Shown one piece after another: positions 6,923 through 16,592 of a DNA stretch of 64,000 bases. Position 1 is the stretch's first letter, and each line of letters starts with the position of its first letter. Under the pieces are notes generated by a model. That model ran no database searches. It worked only from the letters and a program-made list of their open reading frames with translations, and was not told where the DNA came from. Made by a program: the position numbers and the translations under genes. Source of the stretch: Oceanobacillus sp. FSL K6-2867 (GTDB lineage: Bacteria; Bacillota; Bacilli; Bacillales; Amphibacillaceae); NCBI RefSeq assembly GCF_037963145.1, contig NZ_CP150144.1, positions 1,178,001 through 1,242,000 on the forward strand, in the 5' to 3' direction.

Positions 6923-7768
6923 ATTTTAGATCATAGTACAGAAAAAGTAACTTTTTGGAAAAACAGGCATTTAGAATCATTAGAGTGTTTGCATGCTACC
7001 TATATTCATCATGCCTTCTCTAAACATGCACATAGTGAATTTGCTATCGGAGTGATTGAAGATGGTGTGGAGGGATTTCACTATAAAGGAGAAACAAAAT
7101 TTGGAATGGAAAATAACCTAGTGATTATTAATCCCGAAGAAATTCACAGCGGTTTTGCCGCCAGCACTAACGGCTACACTTATCGTATGATTTATCCCAA
7201 CAAGAATTTAATTGAAAAACTGTTAGGGATAGAAAATGCAACAGATAAAAGTCATTTGTTTTTCAAAGAGGTGATTATTAGCAACCCCAGCATAGTACAC
7301 CTGTTCTTGGATTTGCATTATACATTACAATATTCAGATTCCGAACTAGAACAAAAGGAAAAATTTTTGTTGTTTTTTAATATACTATTAGAAGGATTTG
7401 CCGAGAAATCGATGAGACATGTTAAAGAGCATGCTTTACCACAACAACGAATCCTGCGAGTGAAAGATTACATACACGAATGTTATGATGAAAATATCAC
7501 TTTATCTGTTCTTGCAGGACTTACAGGTTTAAGTGAATATCAATTTGCTCGAACGTTTACAAAGCAATGTGGCATCTCACCCCATGTGTATCTCAGCCAA
7601 ATTCGGATAGAAAATGCTAAGAGATTACTGGAAAAGGGTAAAAATATTGCAGATGTAGCTATAGATGTTGGTTTTGCGGATCAAAGTCATTTCTCAAGAC
7701 GTTTTAAAAAATCACTTGGGATTACTCCCGGACAATTTGTATCAGCCAGCAAGAATGTACAATATTAA
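6923..7768 (+). CDS. AraC-family transcriptional regulator
   Basis: Regulator with an N-terminal cupin-type sensor domain (HATYIHHAFSKHAHSEFAIGV, then INPEEIHSG) and a C-terminal double helix-turn-helix (LSVLAGLTGLSEYQFARTFTKQCG ... ADVAIDVGFADQSHFSRRFKK). Family members start with about 22 residues before the conserved HAT motif, and these are present here in frame (LDHSTEKVTFWKN...). The only initiation candidate after the upstream stop is an ATT at 6923 with AGAGGGGG nine bases upstream; otherwise a TTG at 6989 would give a shortened protein. It lies 58 bp before a DMT exporter on the same strand, a common regulator-exporter pair. Confidence 0.85.
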   Translation: MLDHSTEKVTFWKNRHLESLECLHATYIHHAFSKHAHSEFAIGVIEDGVEGFHYKGETKFGMENNLVIINPEEIHSGFAASTNGYTYRMIYPNKNLIEKLLGIENATDKSHLFFKEVIISNPSIVHLFLDLHYTLQYSDSELEQKEKFLLFFNILLEGFAEKSMRHVKEHALPQQRILRVKDYIHECYDENITLSVLAGLTGLSEYQFARTFTKQCGISPHVYLSQIRIENAKRLLEKGKNIADVAIDVGFADQSHFSRRFKKSLGITPGQFVSASKNVQY

Positions 7769-7826
7769 TGAATGTTATTTCCCTATAATCAAAACATATT
7801 ATCGATTTGTAGGGAGGTAAACAGAA

Positions 7827-8783
7827 TTGCGCAGTAATCGTTCATCTTTTCCAGGTATTATGTTTGGTATGCTTGCCGGAGCAGCATGGGGGCTAGCCTT
7901 TCTTATTCCAAGTATGCTTTCTGCATTCTCATCATTAGAAATTACCTTGGGGCGCTATTTTATGTATGGTTTGTATTCCCTTCTGTTATTTATAATATAT
8001 AAAAAGAATTCCTTTCACGTTCCATTAAGAGTATGGTCCAAAGCATTACTATATGCTTTTACTGGAAATGTAGGTTACTTCTTTTTTCTAGTGTTAGGAA
8101 TCCAATATGCAGGAGCTACTATTACCACATTGATTATTGGCACGCTACCGATAATCATTAGTTTGACTGGAAACTTCCTGAATAAAGAATTTCCTTTTAA
8201 AGTCATGATATTTCCTGCCTGCTCCATATTAATAGGCGTCTTTTTATTGTATAGTGGTGAAGAGGGAACTGCGAGCAGCATAACAAATTCAAACAGTAAT
8301 CTTTTGTTTGGATTCCTGTGTTGTTTCATTGCATTGGTCTTGTGGACATGGTACGGGATATCAAATGCCAATTTCCTCAAAAGGGAATCTCAAGTTTCTC
8401 CAGATCTTTTTTCTACTATTATAGGCATCCAAACACTGACATTAGTTTTAATAGCTTTGCTTATCAGTGGAATGATAAACCAAAATATAATGACTGACCT
8501 GCTGGCAAAAGATGACCTGATGTATTATACGCTTGGTGTTATTATTTTGGGGATTGCCGCTTCATGGATAGCGACATGGGCCTGGAATCAAACGTCAATT
8601 CGATTATCTGTCTCCATGGCTGGAATGATGATTGTTTTTGAGACATTATTCGGGTTGCTTTATTCTTTTGTTTATCATACTGACTTTCCTTCCATTTTAG
8701 AGTGGGCAAGTATTGTTTTCATTCTTCTCGGTGTAGTATTGGGTATATGGAAAATCAATAGAGATAAACAACCCCAACCATAA
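7827..8783 (+). CDS. EamA/DMT-family exporter
   Basis: Integral membrane protein of 318 residues with about ten hydrophobic segments arranged as two EamA repeats, typical of drug/metabolite exporters for amino acids or small metabolites. The start is TTG at 7827 with GGGAGG nine bases upstream. It follows the AraC gene and probably forms its target. The substrate cannot be read from the sequence. Confidence 0.88.
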   Translation: MRSNRSSFPGIMFGMLAGAAWGLAFLIPSMLSAFSSLEITLGRYFMYGLYSLLLFIIYKKNSFHVPLRVWSKALLYAFTGNVGYFFFLVLGIQYAGATITTLIIGTLPIIISLTGNFLNKEFPFKVMIFPACSILIGVFLLYSGEEGTASSITNSNSNLLFGFLCCFIALVLWTWYGISNANFLKRESQVSPDLFSTIIGIQTLTLVLIALLISGMINQNIMTDLLAKDDLMYYTLGVIILGIAASWIATWAWNQTSIRLSVSMAGMMIVFETLFGLLYSFVYHTDFPSILEWASIVFILLGVVLGIWKINRDKQPQP

Positions 8784-8811
8784 ATAAATATCTAAATAAG
8801 TCCATTTTACT

Positions 8812-8842
8812 GCCGGAAGCTGCACACCTCTCGGCTTTTTTT
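8812..8842 (+). terminator. Weak terminator after the DMT exporter
   Basis: A short GCCG/CGGC stem with a long loop is followed by seven T residues. The stem is weak, but position and T-run fit termination of the exporter. Confidence 0.4.
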
Positions 8843-8856
8843 ATCGTATGTTCAGC

Positions 8857-9090
8857 TTATTTATTTTGGAATGAATCTATGAATCCCCATACAAAAAAGC
8901 CAATCCCCAAAACTAAAGCAATAATAGTAGTGATCATTAAACCATCTGGCACATAAGACAAATGTTTGGTGAATTCCTCCTTGCTCCACTCCGTTGCTCC
9001 GATTGCCCCCATTGCACCAGAGATATAACGTGCAGCATAAAGAATAGAAGCTATAATTAAAAAGGAAGTTCCTATATGTGTTTTGTTCAT
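8857..9090 (-). CDS. Small two-TM membrane protein
   Basis: A 77-residue protein with a hydrophobic N-terminal segment (about 8-28) and a second one near the C-terminus (MITTIIALVLGIGFFVWGF). ATG 9090 has GGAGG eleven bases upstream. Its start overlaps the stop of the preceding frame (ATGA), suggesting translational coupling. No family recognised. Confidence 0.6.
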   Translation of the reverse strand: MNKTHIGTSFLIIASILYAARYISGAMGAIGATEWSKEEFTKHLSYVPDGLMITTIIALVLGIGFFVWGFIDSFQNK

Positions 9091-9329
9091 AATTTTTGTC
9101 CTCCAGTATTACATATATTTAAAGCTTTACTAACCGATCGTTCCACCCATTTTTCTTCTTTTAGCTTAGAATAAACCTCACTCTCAAACAATTTCTTTGC
9201 TTCGATGCTCATTATATCTATATTACTATAACTATTCTTAGTCAAAAATTTGGGTTCTGATGATTTGTGTACCATCCTTGAAATATAGGCAAAATTCCAT
9301 AAATCTGAGATCGTTCCAATATGCAGCAT
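9087..9329 (-). CDS. Hypothetical protein coupled to the two-TM protein
   Basis: An open frame of about 80 residues ending in TGA that overlaps the next ATG by one base pair step (ATGA). The ATG at 9329 has GGAAG upstream; an earlier ATG at 9356 has no ribosome binding site. The protein is soluble and charged, with no recognised family. It may be the remainder of a longer decayed gene; coupling is the best argument that it is real. Confidence 0.4.
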   Translation of the reverse strand: MLHIGTISDLWNFAYISRMVHKSSEPKFLTKNSYSNIDIMSIEAKKLFESEVYSKLKEEKWVERSVSKALNICNTGGQKL

Positions 9330-9356
9330 ACCTTTACTTCCTGAACAACTTATCAT

Positions 9357-9787
9357 AATTTTATCATGATTACGTTAAACAGCAATCGTACTTAACTTTT
9401 CGACTAAATATAAGGTTTTCCTTTAAATACATCTGTCATATCATTGCATTAACAGATTATTTTGGGTGAATGCTGGTTTTACAAATCTGATACTGGAAGA
9501 TACTCGCAGCTCAGAAATTACTGAATTAGATTATGATAAAATGCTTGCAGGTCTAGACTATCTAAATGCACCCAAGGAAATCTTTTATAAATAAATGTAT
9601 ACGACAACACAACAGCTATTCAGAAAAGATGCTTGACATACCACAATCCATACTGACTGTTCAGATGAGATTGCCGAAGCGATCAGGAATTTAATTGAAT
9701 ACAGATGAAGAATGTACATTTAAATAAAGAAATAGGATGAATCATCCAGGCCATAAAATAATCTGAATGGAAGAAAAGAGGAATAGT
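9357..9787. other. Decayed coding remnants
   Basis: No intact gene. A plus-strand frame around 9441-9594 (containing FWVNAGFTNLILEDTRSS, ending in TAA) and a second scrap ending near 9708 (DEIAEAIRNLIEYR) read like protein sequence but lack starts and ribosome binding sites. They look like fragments of one or two lost genes. Confidence 0.35.
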
Positions 9788-10387
9788 ATGGATCGTCATT
9801 CATTAATTAAAAAATTTGATAAGCAAGCAAAAAAATATAATAAACGGCGAAAAAATAACCATGGTTATAGGTTTCGTCAACGAATTTTCCAAGAAGCTGA
9901 AGGGAAAGTATTAGAGGTTGCAATCGGTTCTGGACTTAACTTCCCCTTTTACAACAAATATATTGAATTGACAGCAATCGACTTTAGCCATGAAATGCTG
10001 AAAACAGCACAGAATGCTGCAAAAAATTATCCCTTTAAAACAACATTTATACAAGAAGATATTGAATCTGTAGAGCTAAGCACTAACAGCTTTGATACGA
10101 TCATTTCGTCTGCAAGTTTATGTGCTTACCAAGATCCTATCCATGTTCTAAATAATTTCCAAAAGTGGTGTAAGCCAGAAGGGAAAATACTTTTGTTAGA
10201 GCATGGTATTTGTACAAACAAAACTGTGGGACGGTTGCAAATATTATTGAATCCTTTAATGCTAAAGTTTATAGGATGCCACCAGGACAGAGACATTACT
10301 GACATCATTAAACAATCTAATTTAACAATCATTCGGGAAGAACGTTACTTTGGAGGTTATTTGTATTTGATATGGGCTAAACCATAA
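9788..10387 (+). CDS. Class I SAM-dependent methyltransferase
   Basis: Cytosolic methyltransferase of 199 residues. Motif I is VLEVAIGSGLNF (about 45-56), followed by an acidic strand end (LTAIDFS) and a post-motif stretch with FDTIISSASLCAY and ILLLEHG. The arrangement resembles UbiE-like small-molecule or phospholipid methyltransferases. ATG 9788 has AAGAGG upstream; an ATG seven codons earlier has none. The gene stands alone and the substrate is unknown. Confidence 0.85.
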   Translation: MDRHSLIKKFDKQAKKYNKRRKNNHGYRFRQRIFQEAEGKVLEVAIGSGLNFPFYNKYIELTAIDFSHEMLKTAQNAAKNYPFKTTFIQEDIESVELSTNSFDTIISSASLCAYQDPIHVLNNFQKWCKPEGKILLLEHGICTNKTVGRLQILLNPLMLKFIGCHQDRDITDIIKQSNLTIIREERYFGGYLYLIWAKP

Positions 10388-10650
10388 CCATTTCTTTAAT
10401 TCTAAAATACTTTTATAGCATGAATAAACGCTGTTTTATCAGACTAATTTGATTTTAGTCAAAATGAGCATAATAGATAGTCAAATACTTTAAATTCAAG
10501 ATGCTTCTTTAGTTCTAAAATACAAGGTGTAACGTATACCCTTTATACCCTATAAGCATAACAAGATATGTGATATGGGTATTTGCTAACTCAAGAATTT
10601 GATTTTAAGATTTAAATAATGAAGATTAAATATATTAGGAGGGATTTTCA

Positions 10651-11388
10651 ATGATAGTAAAGGATAAGGTAATAATTATTATGGGAGCCTCTAGCGGAAT
10701 TGGTGAAGCAACAGCAAAATTATTAGCGGCCAAAGGTGCAAAATTAGTTATCGCAGGTCGACGTGAGGAACGATTAAAGGAAATTAAAGATTCAATTCCA
10801 GAAGCTGATTTACATTGCAAAACTGCAGATGTTTCAAGCTATGAACAGGTGAAAAGTGTAATTGACTTAGCAATGGAGAAATTCGGTCGTGTAGATGTAT
10901 TGTTTAATAATGCTGGTATCATGCCGACAGGCCCGCTAATTGAAACCCGTCGTGATGAATGGCAGCAAATGTTGGATATTAATGTGACTGGAGTTCTAAA
11001 TGGTATTGCAGCAGCCTTGCCGATTATGGTTGAACAAAAAAATGGCCATATTATTTCTACGGATTCTGTAGCAGGTCATGTCGTATATCCTAATTCAGCT
11101 GTATATTGTGGAACAAAGTTTGCAGTTCGAGCGATTATGGAAGGTGTACGTCAAGAACATCGTTTGGACAATATTCGTTCAACAATTATTTCCCCCGGCA
11201 CTGTAGCAACCGAGTTAGCACAATCGATTAAAAAAGATGATCTGCGCGAAGCTGAGTTAGAATATCAAAAATCAATTGACCCTTTGCAATCTGAAGATGT
11301 CGCTAAAACGGTAGAATTTGTAATTGAAGCTCCGAAACATGTATCTGTGAGTGAAATGGTTATACGTCCTACTAAACAGCCACTCTAA
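10651..11388 (+). CDS. Short-chain dehydrogenase/reductase
   Basis: Classical SDR of 245 residues. It has the NAD(P)-binding motif GASSGIG (12-18), NNAG (86-89) and the catalytic triad S139, Y152, K156 (YCGTK). R37-R38 after the second strand favours NADP(H). AGGAGGG precedes the ATG by eight bases. It resembles YdfG/YwfD-type oxidoreductases acting on small alcohols or ketones. It is monocistronic as far as visible. Confidence 0.9.
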   Translation: MIVKDKVIIIMGASSGIGEATAKLLAAKGAKLVIAGRREERLKEIKDSIPEADLHCKTADVSSYEQVKSVIDLAMEKFGRVDVLFNNAGIMPTGPLIETRRDEWQQMLDINVTGVLNGIAAALPIMVEQKNGHIISTDSVAGHVVYPNSAVYCGTKFAVRAIMEGVRQEHRLDNIRSTIISPGTVATELAQSIKKDDLREAELEYQKSIDPLQSEDVAKTVEFVIEAPKHVSVSEMVIRPTKQPL

Positions 11389-11561
11389 TATATCCTTTAT
11401 TATTTAATGTACGGACTTACTTATTAAATATAATCCATGCTTAATAAATTGCAAATATACTTGCAAACACTGTAAAAATATTGCACCCTAAGAGTAGTAT
11501 TTGCAAGTATTCTATATCAAAATTATCGTTTTCTTATACATCAGATTGATTATATGAACCT

Positions 11562-11597
11562 CCCTCCACTTAAAACCTGAATTTTTTGAAGTGGGGG
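11562..11597. repeat. IS605-type end hairpin
   Basis: CCC-CCACTT pairs with AAGTGGGGG, with one bulged T, around a 17-nt loop and is followed by TTTCC. Imperfect hairpins like this mark the subterminal ends of IS200/IS605 elements. It lies beyond the 3' end of tnpB, so it should be the right end. Confidence 0.5.
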
Positions 11598-11599
11598 TT

Positions 11600-11752
11600 T
11601 CCTACTAAATTAATGGAAATGCTCCGCCAAAGAAAATGGGTGACACTCTCTTTTTACGACACGTCGTAGGAGTCGTTTTCATCAACTACAGTAGGCAACA
11701 GCTTAACCTAGGATAAGTTGGGTCGGAACTGACCATCTACTACTTCCTGCCA
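11600..11752 (-). ncRNA. Candidate omega (reRNA) region of the TnpB element
   Basis: The stretch downstream of tnpB on the same strand is where TnpB guide RNAs lie in known IS605-type elements, overlapping the gene's 3' end and running to the right end. It contains GGTC/GACC (11724-11737) and CAGCTTA/TAAGTTG stems. The role is inferred from position only. Confidence 0.3.
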
Positions 11753-12940
11753 TTAGGCAATCCGTAGATACTTTGTAGGTTTTAGGCTAAAATCAAGCAC
11801 TCTGATCTCGCCGTAAAATGTTTTTGCGAAGAAATTCGATGCACCATGAATATCACGATGATTCGAATAGCCGCAAGTACATGTATAGATTCTCGAAGAC
11901 TCTTTTCTTCTTCGTGGACAACAAGGACATTGTTGTGTTGTAAAACTTTCATCGTGTTTATCGATTTTCATGCCTTCTGCTTCCATTTTATACTTCAAAT
12001 AGGCATAGACTTTTCCAAAAGACCAATTGGATAGTTTCCGGTTCGTCGTTCTTCGTCTGACCTTTTTCTTTTTAAGACGGGATGTGTTTCGTTGAACGCC
12101 ATCCACATCACCGAAAGCAACTTCTATCACTTCGTTTTCAATGCACCAATCAACAAATTGTTTTGTGGTTTTGTGAAGGGCATCTTGGAGTTGTCGGTCG
12201 CTTTTTGAGAGCGCATAACGTTTCGCTCAGTTATATCTTTTCCATTGTTTGGAGCCTTTTGTGCACTTGCTCATTTTGCTTTGGAGTTCTGCCACTTTTT
12301 TATTACGCAGCCGATTAATGGAGCGAATTTTACGACCTGTGATAACGACATTTTCGCCATTCTCTGCAACTGCGGCAATTGTATGGATTTCTCCAACGTC
12401 AATTGCAGAACGGTTTACGGAGGTATTTTCTTTCGCTTCTTGACCATCTTCATAAGCAATGGACAACTGCAGTTGCCGGTCAAAAATCAGTTCGATTTCT
12501 TTGATTTGACCTTTTGGCAACGCTTTTATCCAAAGGATTAGCGGCGCTTGTCTTTTGCCTTCAAAGTCACCCATCGATAATTGGATTTTGCCATTTTCAA
12601 AGACTTCGAAGCCATTATTTGCCCATTTCGTATTGTAATAGCGTTTCTGTTTGTACGGGTATTTATTTTTATGTCCGGATTTTCTTGCTTTTCGAGCCGC
12701 ATCACGTGCAAACAAATACTTATGGCAAACTGCTTGAACAGATTGGGAATGAATCGGGAAAATCCTCTTTGTGGCTTTTTGTAACGCACTTTTCTTGATC
12801 CACTTTCCCGTTTTCAAATGGGTTTCTTTCGCAAGTTCCAGACAGCGGTTCCAAACTTCCCCTGAAACCCGGTTACATTCGAATAATCGGTCAATTGTTT
12901 CCTTGCTTGCCCGAAACGGTGTCTTCATACAACGAATCAT
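11753..12940 (-). pseudogene. TnpB of an IS605/IS1341-type element, one nonsense codon
   Basis: RNA-guided nuclease of the TnpB family, 395 codons in a single frame and interrupted only by TGA at 12229-12227 in the context RYN-stop-AKRYALSKSD, where a Trp codon (TGG) would fit. RuvC motif I Asp is in SAIDVGEIH, the zinc finger is CPCC...CTC, and the last RuvC Asp is in NHRDIHGASNFF. ATG 12940 follows GGGGGG. No tnpA is present, so transposition would need help in trans. The rest of the frame is clean, so the inactivation is recent, or a short read-through product exists. Confidence 0.88.
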
Positions 12941-13019
12941 TTCCATCCCCCCAATCATGTGGAACTACACTCAATTATACCACAAATAGAAACATTCGTT
13001 CGCGAAAAATCAAAAAATA

Positions 13020-13080
13020 AGGGCAAGCATTCATCTCCTACCTACATCTTTCAGATGTTGAGGAAGGAGACTTCTGCCCT
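13020..13080 (-). terminator. Terminator of the LysR gene
   Basis: A long hairpin with AGGGCA/TGCCCT at the base, TCTCCT/AGGAGA in the middle and CATC/GATG at the tip. On the minus strand it is followed by TTATTTTTTGATTTTT. It starts within the LysR stop codon, so it terminates that gene rather than being an IS end. Confidence 0.8.
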
Positions 13081-13975
13081 AAGTGGTTAAAAATTTATTC
13101 TTTAATTCTTCAAAAAACAAATTAGCTGCATTAGAAAAAATCTGATGTTTTTTCCAAACAATATTCAAACCTGATTCAAGTTTCGGCTCCAATGGTCTGA
13201 AACAAAGATTACTATCACTGGAGGTGTTTGCTATTTTATCAAGCGTGACAGCATAGCCAATCCCCTCTTCAACCATAATAGCCGCATTATATACAAGGTT
13301 GTATGTAGTCACAACATTTAATTTCTCATAATCTTCACCAAACCACTCAGAAAATTCATTTCTGGACAAGTCCTCCTTCATCGCCTGCCTGGAAAAAAGG
13401 AGGGGAACATCTAATAAATCCGATGTTTGAATCGCTTTTTTAACAGCTAGGGGACTGTCTTTTCTCATGACAACACCCCATACATCAGTCGCTGGGAGGT
13501 TGATGTAATTGTATTTGGATAAATCTGCTGGCTGAATCAAAATGCCAAAATCGAGCAAACCTTTATCAAGCTGTTCTGTTACATCATCAGAATTCCCACT
13601 GAAAAAGTGATATTTAATATTAGGATATTTAGATTGTAATTCATTTACTATTTGTGCAATCAGTTTCATTGCTTTTGTTTCCCCACCACCTATATAGACA
13701 TCCCCGCTTACAGTATCTTCCATTGAATGGAATTCTTTTTCAACTTTATCAACCATGCCAATGATTTCTTCCGCTCTCTTTTTTAGCAGCATTCCTTCAT
13801 TTGTCAGAACAATATTGTGACTTTTACGGATAAATAATTTCTTCCCCAAGTGCTCCTCTAATTCTTTTAATTGCCGTGATAAAGTTGGTTGAGTGATGTG
13901 CAGAAACTTCGCTGCCCCTGTAATACTGCCTTCTCTCGCGACAGTATGAAAATAACGCAGAACTCTGAATTCCAT
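13079..13975 (-). CDS. LysR-family transcriptional regulator
   Basis: LTTR of 298 residues. The N-terminal winged helix-turn-helix (MEFRVLRYFHTVAREGSITGAAKFLHITQPTLSRQLKELEE) is followed by a periplasmic-binding-protein-like effector domain (about 90-295). ATG 13975 has GGTGG eight bases upstream; the frame extends 19 codons further without support. It is divergent from an MFS exporter, the standard arrangement of an LTTR and its target, sharing the 13976-14222 promoter region. Confidence 0.9.
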   Translation of the reverse strand: MEFRVLRYFHTVAREGSITGAAKFLHITQPTLSRQLKELEEHLGKKLFIRKSHNIVLTNEGMLLKKRAEEIIGMVDKVEKEFHSMEDTVSGDVYIGGGETKAMKLIAQIVNELQSKYPNIKYHFFSGNSDDVTEQLDKGLLDFGILIQPADLSKYNYINLPATDVWGVVMRKDSPLAVKKAIQTSDLLDVPLLFSRQAMKEDLSRNEFSEWFGEDYEKLNVVTTYNLVYNAAIMVEEGIGYAVTLDKIANTSSDSNLCFRPLEPKLESGLNIVWKKHQIFSNAANLFFEELKNKFLTT

Positions 13976-14222
13976 AATATTTTCCACCTTATATTTTTTT
14001 AAAAACGAAATAAAGGAATACCTATTTAGCATATCACGTTATAAGATATAGGTATTTGTAATGAATGATAAGGGATAGTAGTATAAAAAGCAAGAAGGTT
14101 TGTTTGAAATGCATATTAGTCAAGGAGGCAGATATGTACAATTATCGAGCCAAATCAGTCACCCATGATTTCCGAACTGGAATCGACAACAAAATTAGAA
14201 GAGAGAAGTGGAGTAGTTTCTT

Positions 14223-15377
14223 ATGAAAAGTTCTAAGAGTTTACTTATATATATTTTAGCAGTCGGCGTTTTTGGTATTCTCAATACTGAAATGGGGTAT
14301 ATTGGCATACTTCCAAATTTAGCAGATTACTTTGATATTAGTGTTTCGACTGCTGGCTTGCTAGTGAGTCTCTTTGCATTAGCAATCGCTATTGCCGGAC
14401 CAACCCTTCCATTGGTGTTTTCCGGTATAAATCGAAAGAAAGTCATGATAATGGTATTGACGATTTTTGTTATCGGTAACATTATTTCTATTTTTACAAC
14501 CAATTTCACTGTAGCTCTTATCGCCCGTGTTATACCAGCTTTCTTCCACCCAGTTTACGTTTCGCTGGCTATGACAGTTGCCGGTGCATCCGTGAGTCAA
14601 AAAGAAGTGCCAAAAGCGATTGCAAAAGTATTTATTGGCGTTTCTGCAGGTATGGTCTTAGGTGTTCCGATAGTAAGTTTTATTGCGGATACATTCTCTA
14701 TTCAAGCTGCACTGTCTTTTTTTGCAATCGTGAATATATTTACATTGCTAGCAACAATCCTATTCGTACCTTCTATGCCTGTTAAAGAAAGACTTTCTTA
14801 TGGCTCCCAGTTGAAAATTTTAACAAAAGGAATTACATGGCTTTCCATTTTTGCAGTCCTTTTTATAAATGCAGCTATTTTTGGCGTTTACAGTTATCTT
14901 GCTGAATATTTAAGTTCGGTAACAGACATGCCAGCTAATTTGGTCAGTATCATGTTATTCGTGTATGGTTTAGCTAATATTATAGGGAATGTTATTGCAG
15001 GCAAACTCCTTTCAGAGAGTCCGATTCGTACGGTAACTATTTTTCCTATTGCATTAATAGCACTGTATTTAATCTTTTATCCTGTGGCTGATCTTACAGT
15101 CCCTACCGCTATCATTATTTTATTGTGGGGAATATTAGGAGGGCTCGGTGCAAACATTACGCAATACTGGGTGATGTCAGCCGCTCCAAAAGCTCCGGAT
15201 TTTGCCAATGGTGTATACCTATCATCCGTTAACTTAGGTACTACAGTTGGAACGATGATAGCAGGCATGATTATAGCACAAATTGGAACGAGAGAGATTC
15301 TTTTCATAGGTGTTGCTGCATTAGTTGTAAGTTTTATATTTATTGCACTTAGAAATTTATTATATAAAACTGTTTAA
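14223..15377 (+). CDS. MFS exporter (DHA1, AraJ/YdhP-like)
   Basis: A 384-residue membrane protein with about twelve transmembrane segments. It has the typical family start ILAVGVFGILNTEMGYIGILPNLADYFDISVSTAGLLVSLFAL and a PVYVSLAMTVAG helix. Such proteins export sugars, purines or drugs by proton antiport. The ATG follows TGGAG. It is divergent from and probably controlled by the LysR protein. The substrate is unknown. Confidence 0.88.
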   Translation: MKSSKSLLIYILAVGVFGILNTEMGYIGILPNLADYFDISVSTAGLLVSLFALAIAIAGPTLPLVFSGINRKKVMIMVLTIFVIGNIISIFTTNFTVALIARVIPAFFHPVYVSLAMTVAGASVSQKEVPKAIAKVFIGVSAGMVLGVPIVSFIADTFSIQAALSFFAIVNIFTLLATILFVPSMPVKERLSYGSQLKILTKGITWLSIFAVLFINAAIFGVYSYLAEYLSSVTDMPANLVSIMLFVYGLANIIGNVIAGKLLSESPIRTVTIFPIALIALYLIFYPVADLTVPTAIIILLWGILGGLGANITQYWVMSAAPKAPDFANGVYLSSVNLGTTVGTMIAGMIIAQIGTREILFIGVAALVVSFIFIALRNLLYKTV

Positions 15378-15442
15378 TACTTCTTTTTCACTGAACCCGT
15401 ATCTTAAACAAATGGTTTTCCCTTAACATTATCCAAAGTCTT

Positions 15443-15634
15443 TTAGAACGCGAAAAAGCAAGGCAACACAAATTTACGCTCTATTAAGTGGATGTCTTCG
15501 TTAAGAGGTTTATAAAAAATATTTTTAATTGCGGAGAGCAACGCTAATTTACGTTGCTCTTTATAATTAATACACCATATGTTTAAAAGTTCCACACAAC
15601 GACCTAAATATTTTATATCTGTATCAGGAATCAT
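15443..15634 (-). pseudogene. Possible remnant of a nucleoside deaminase
   Basis: A 63-codon frame starting with IPDTDIKYLGRCVELLN, which resembles the first helix of CMP/dCMP-type nucleoside deaminases. The zinc-binding motifs that should follow are missing and the remaining residues do not match. There is no clear ribosome binding site. It is probably a truncated remnant; the family assignment rests on about 17 residues. Confidence 0.25.
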
Positions 15635-15695
15635 GCATTTAATCTTCCTTGGTTTTATTATTTTCGTTTTTTCATATAAATGTGCCCATTCCTTT

Positions 15696-16592
15696 TTACA
15701 AGCTTTCCGATTCCTTGAGAATCACCTGTTTGGATCCTCCCTGCAATCTTAGAAAATAAAATATCCCTACAATAATAAGTATACCGCCGACCATTTCCAC
15801 AGGAGTGAGCATCTCATTTAAAAGGATAATCGCTAAAATAGAAGCTCCAATCGGTTCCCCTAACGTACTCATGGAGACTGTTGTTGTATTAACATAATTT
15901 AATAGCATATTGAAGATAATATGTGCACCTGTTGGAAAAATGGCGAGCATGATAAAGACGAACCAGTCGTTTGTACTATAACCAGTAAAGGATATTCCAC
16001 CGATCAAATTAAAGATAGCAACAGTTACCCCAGAAATAAAGAAGACTAAAAAGCTGTATACCCAATGATTAATTGATTTTACATTTCGTTGACCGATCAT
16101 TAAATATAGAACAACAGAAATGACAGCAAAGAAAGATAGAATATTTCCTAATAATACCCCACTTCCGCCTCCTAAATTTCCTCCTCCAACAATGGCAACA
16201 CCGATAAAAGCAATTCCCATCGCAAATAAGGTACGGATATCTACCTTTTCTCTAAAGAAGAGGAGTCCCCCGACTAATGCAATCGCAGGCTGTAATGCCA
16301 GAATTAAAGTAGAACTTGCCACTGTCGTATGGTTTAATGATTCAAACCATAATCCAAAATGGCCGGCTAAAAAGATACCAGCAAATACAATAGCTATCCA
16401 TTCTCTCATCTTTATCTCCAGAAATGCCTTACGGTGTTTAAAAATCATAGGTGAAATTAATAAACACGCCAAAAACATCCGATACATAACCATAACTGTA
16501 GAAGGGGCATCCGATAATTTCACAAATATTGCAGATAAGGAGATGCAGATAATTGTAATTACTAATAGAATGTTAATGGTTCTCTGCTTCAA
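15696..16592 (-). CDS. EamA/DMT-family exporter
   Basis: Ten-helix drug/metabolite transporter of 298 residues with two EamA repeats (for example TLILALQPAIALVGGLLFF and STLGEPIGASILAIILLNE). TTG start at 16592 with GGAGGG seven bases upstream. It lies downstream of the RpiR gene on the same strand, separated by about 110 bp. The substrate is unknown. Confidence 0.88.
   Translation of the reverse strand: MKQRTINILLVITIICISLSAIFVKLSDAPSTVMVMYRMFLACLLISPMIFKHRKAFLEIKMREWIAIVFAGIFLAGHFGLWFESLNHTTVASSTLILALQPAIALVGGLLFFREKVDIRTLFAMGIAFIGVAIVGGGNLGGGSGVLLGNILSFFAVISVVLYLMIGQRNVKSINHWVYSFLVFFISGVTVAIFNLIGGISFTGYSTNDWFVFIMLAIFPTGAHIIFNMLLNYVNTTTVSMSTLGEPIGASILAIILLNEMLTPVEMVGGILIIVGIFYFLRLQGGSKQVILKESESL

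Noticed and set aside
12082..12989. Several plus-strand frames of 62-98 codons
   Set aside because: All are antisense to the tnpB gene and lack ribosome binding sites.
13020..13080. Left end of the IS605-type element
   Set aside because: The hairpin begins in the LysR stop codon and has a T-tract on the minus strand, so it is better explained as the LysR terminator.
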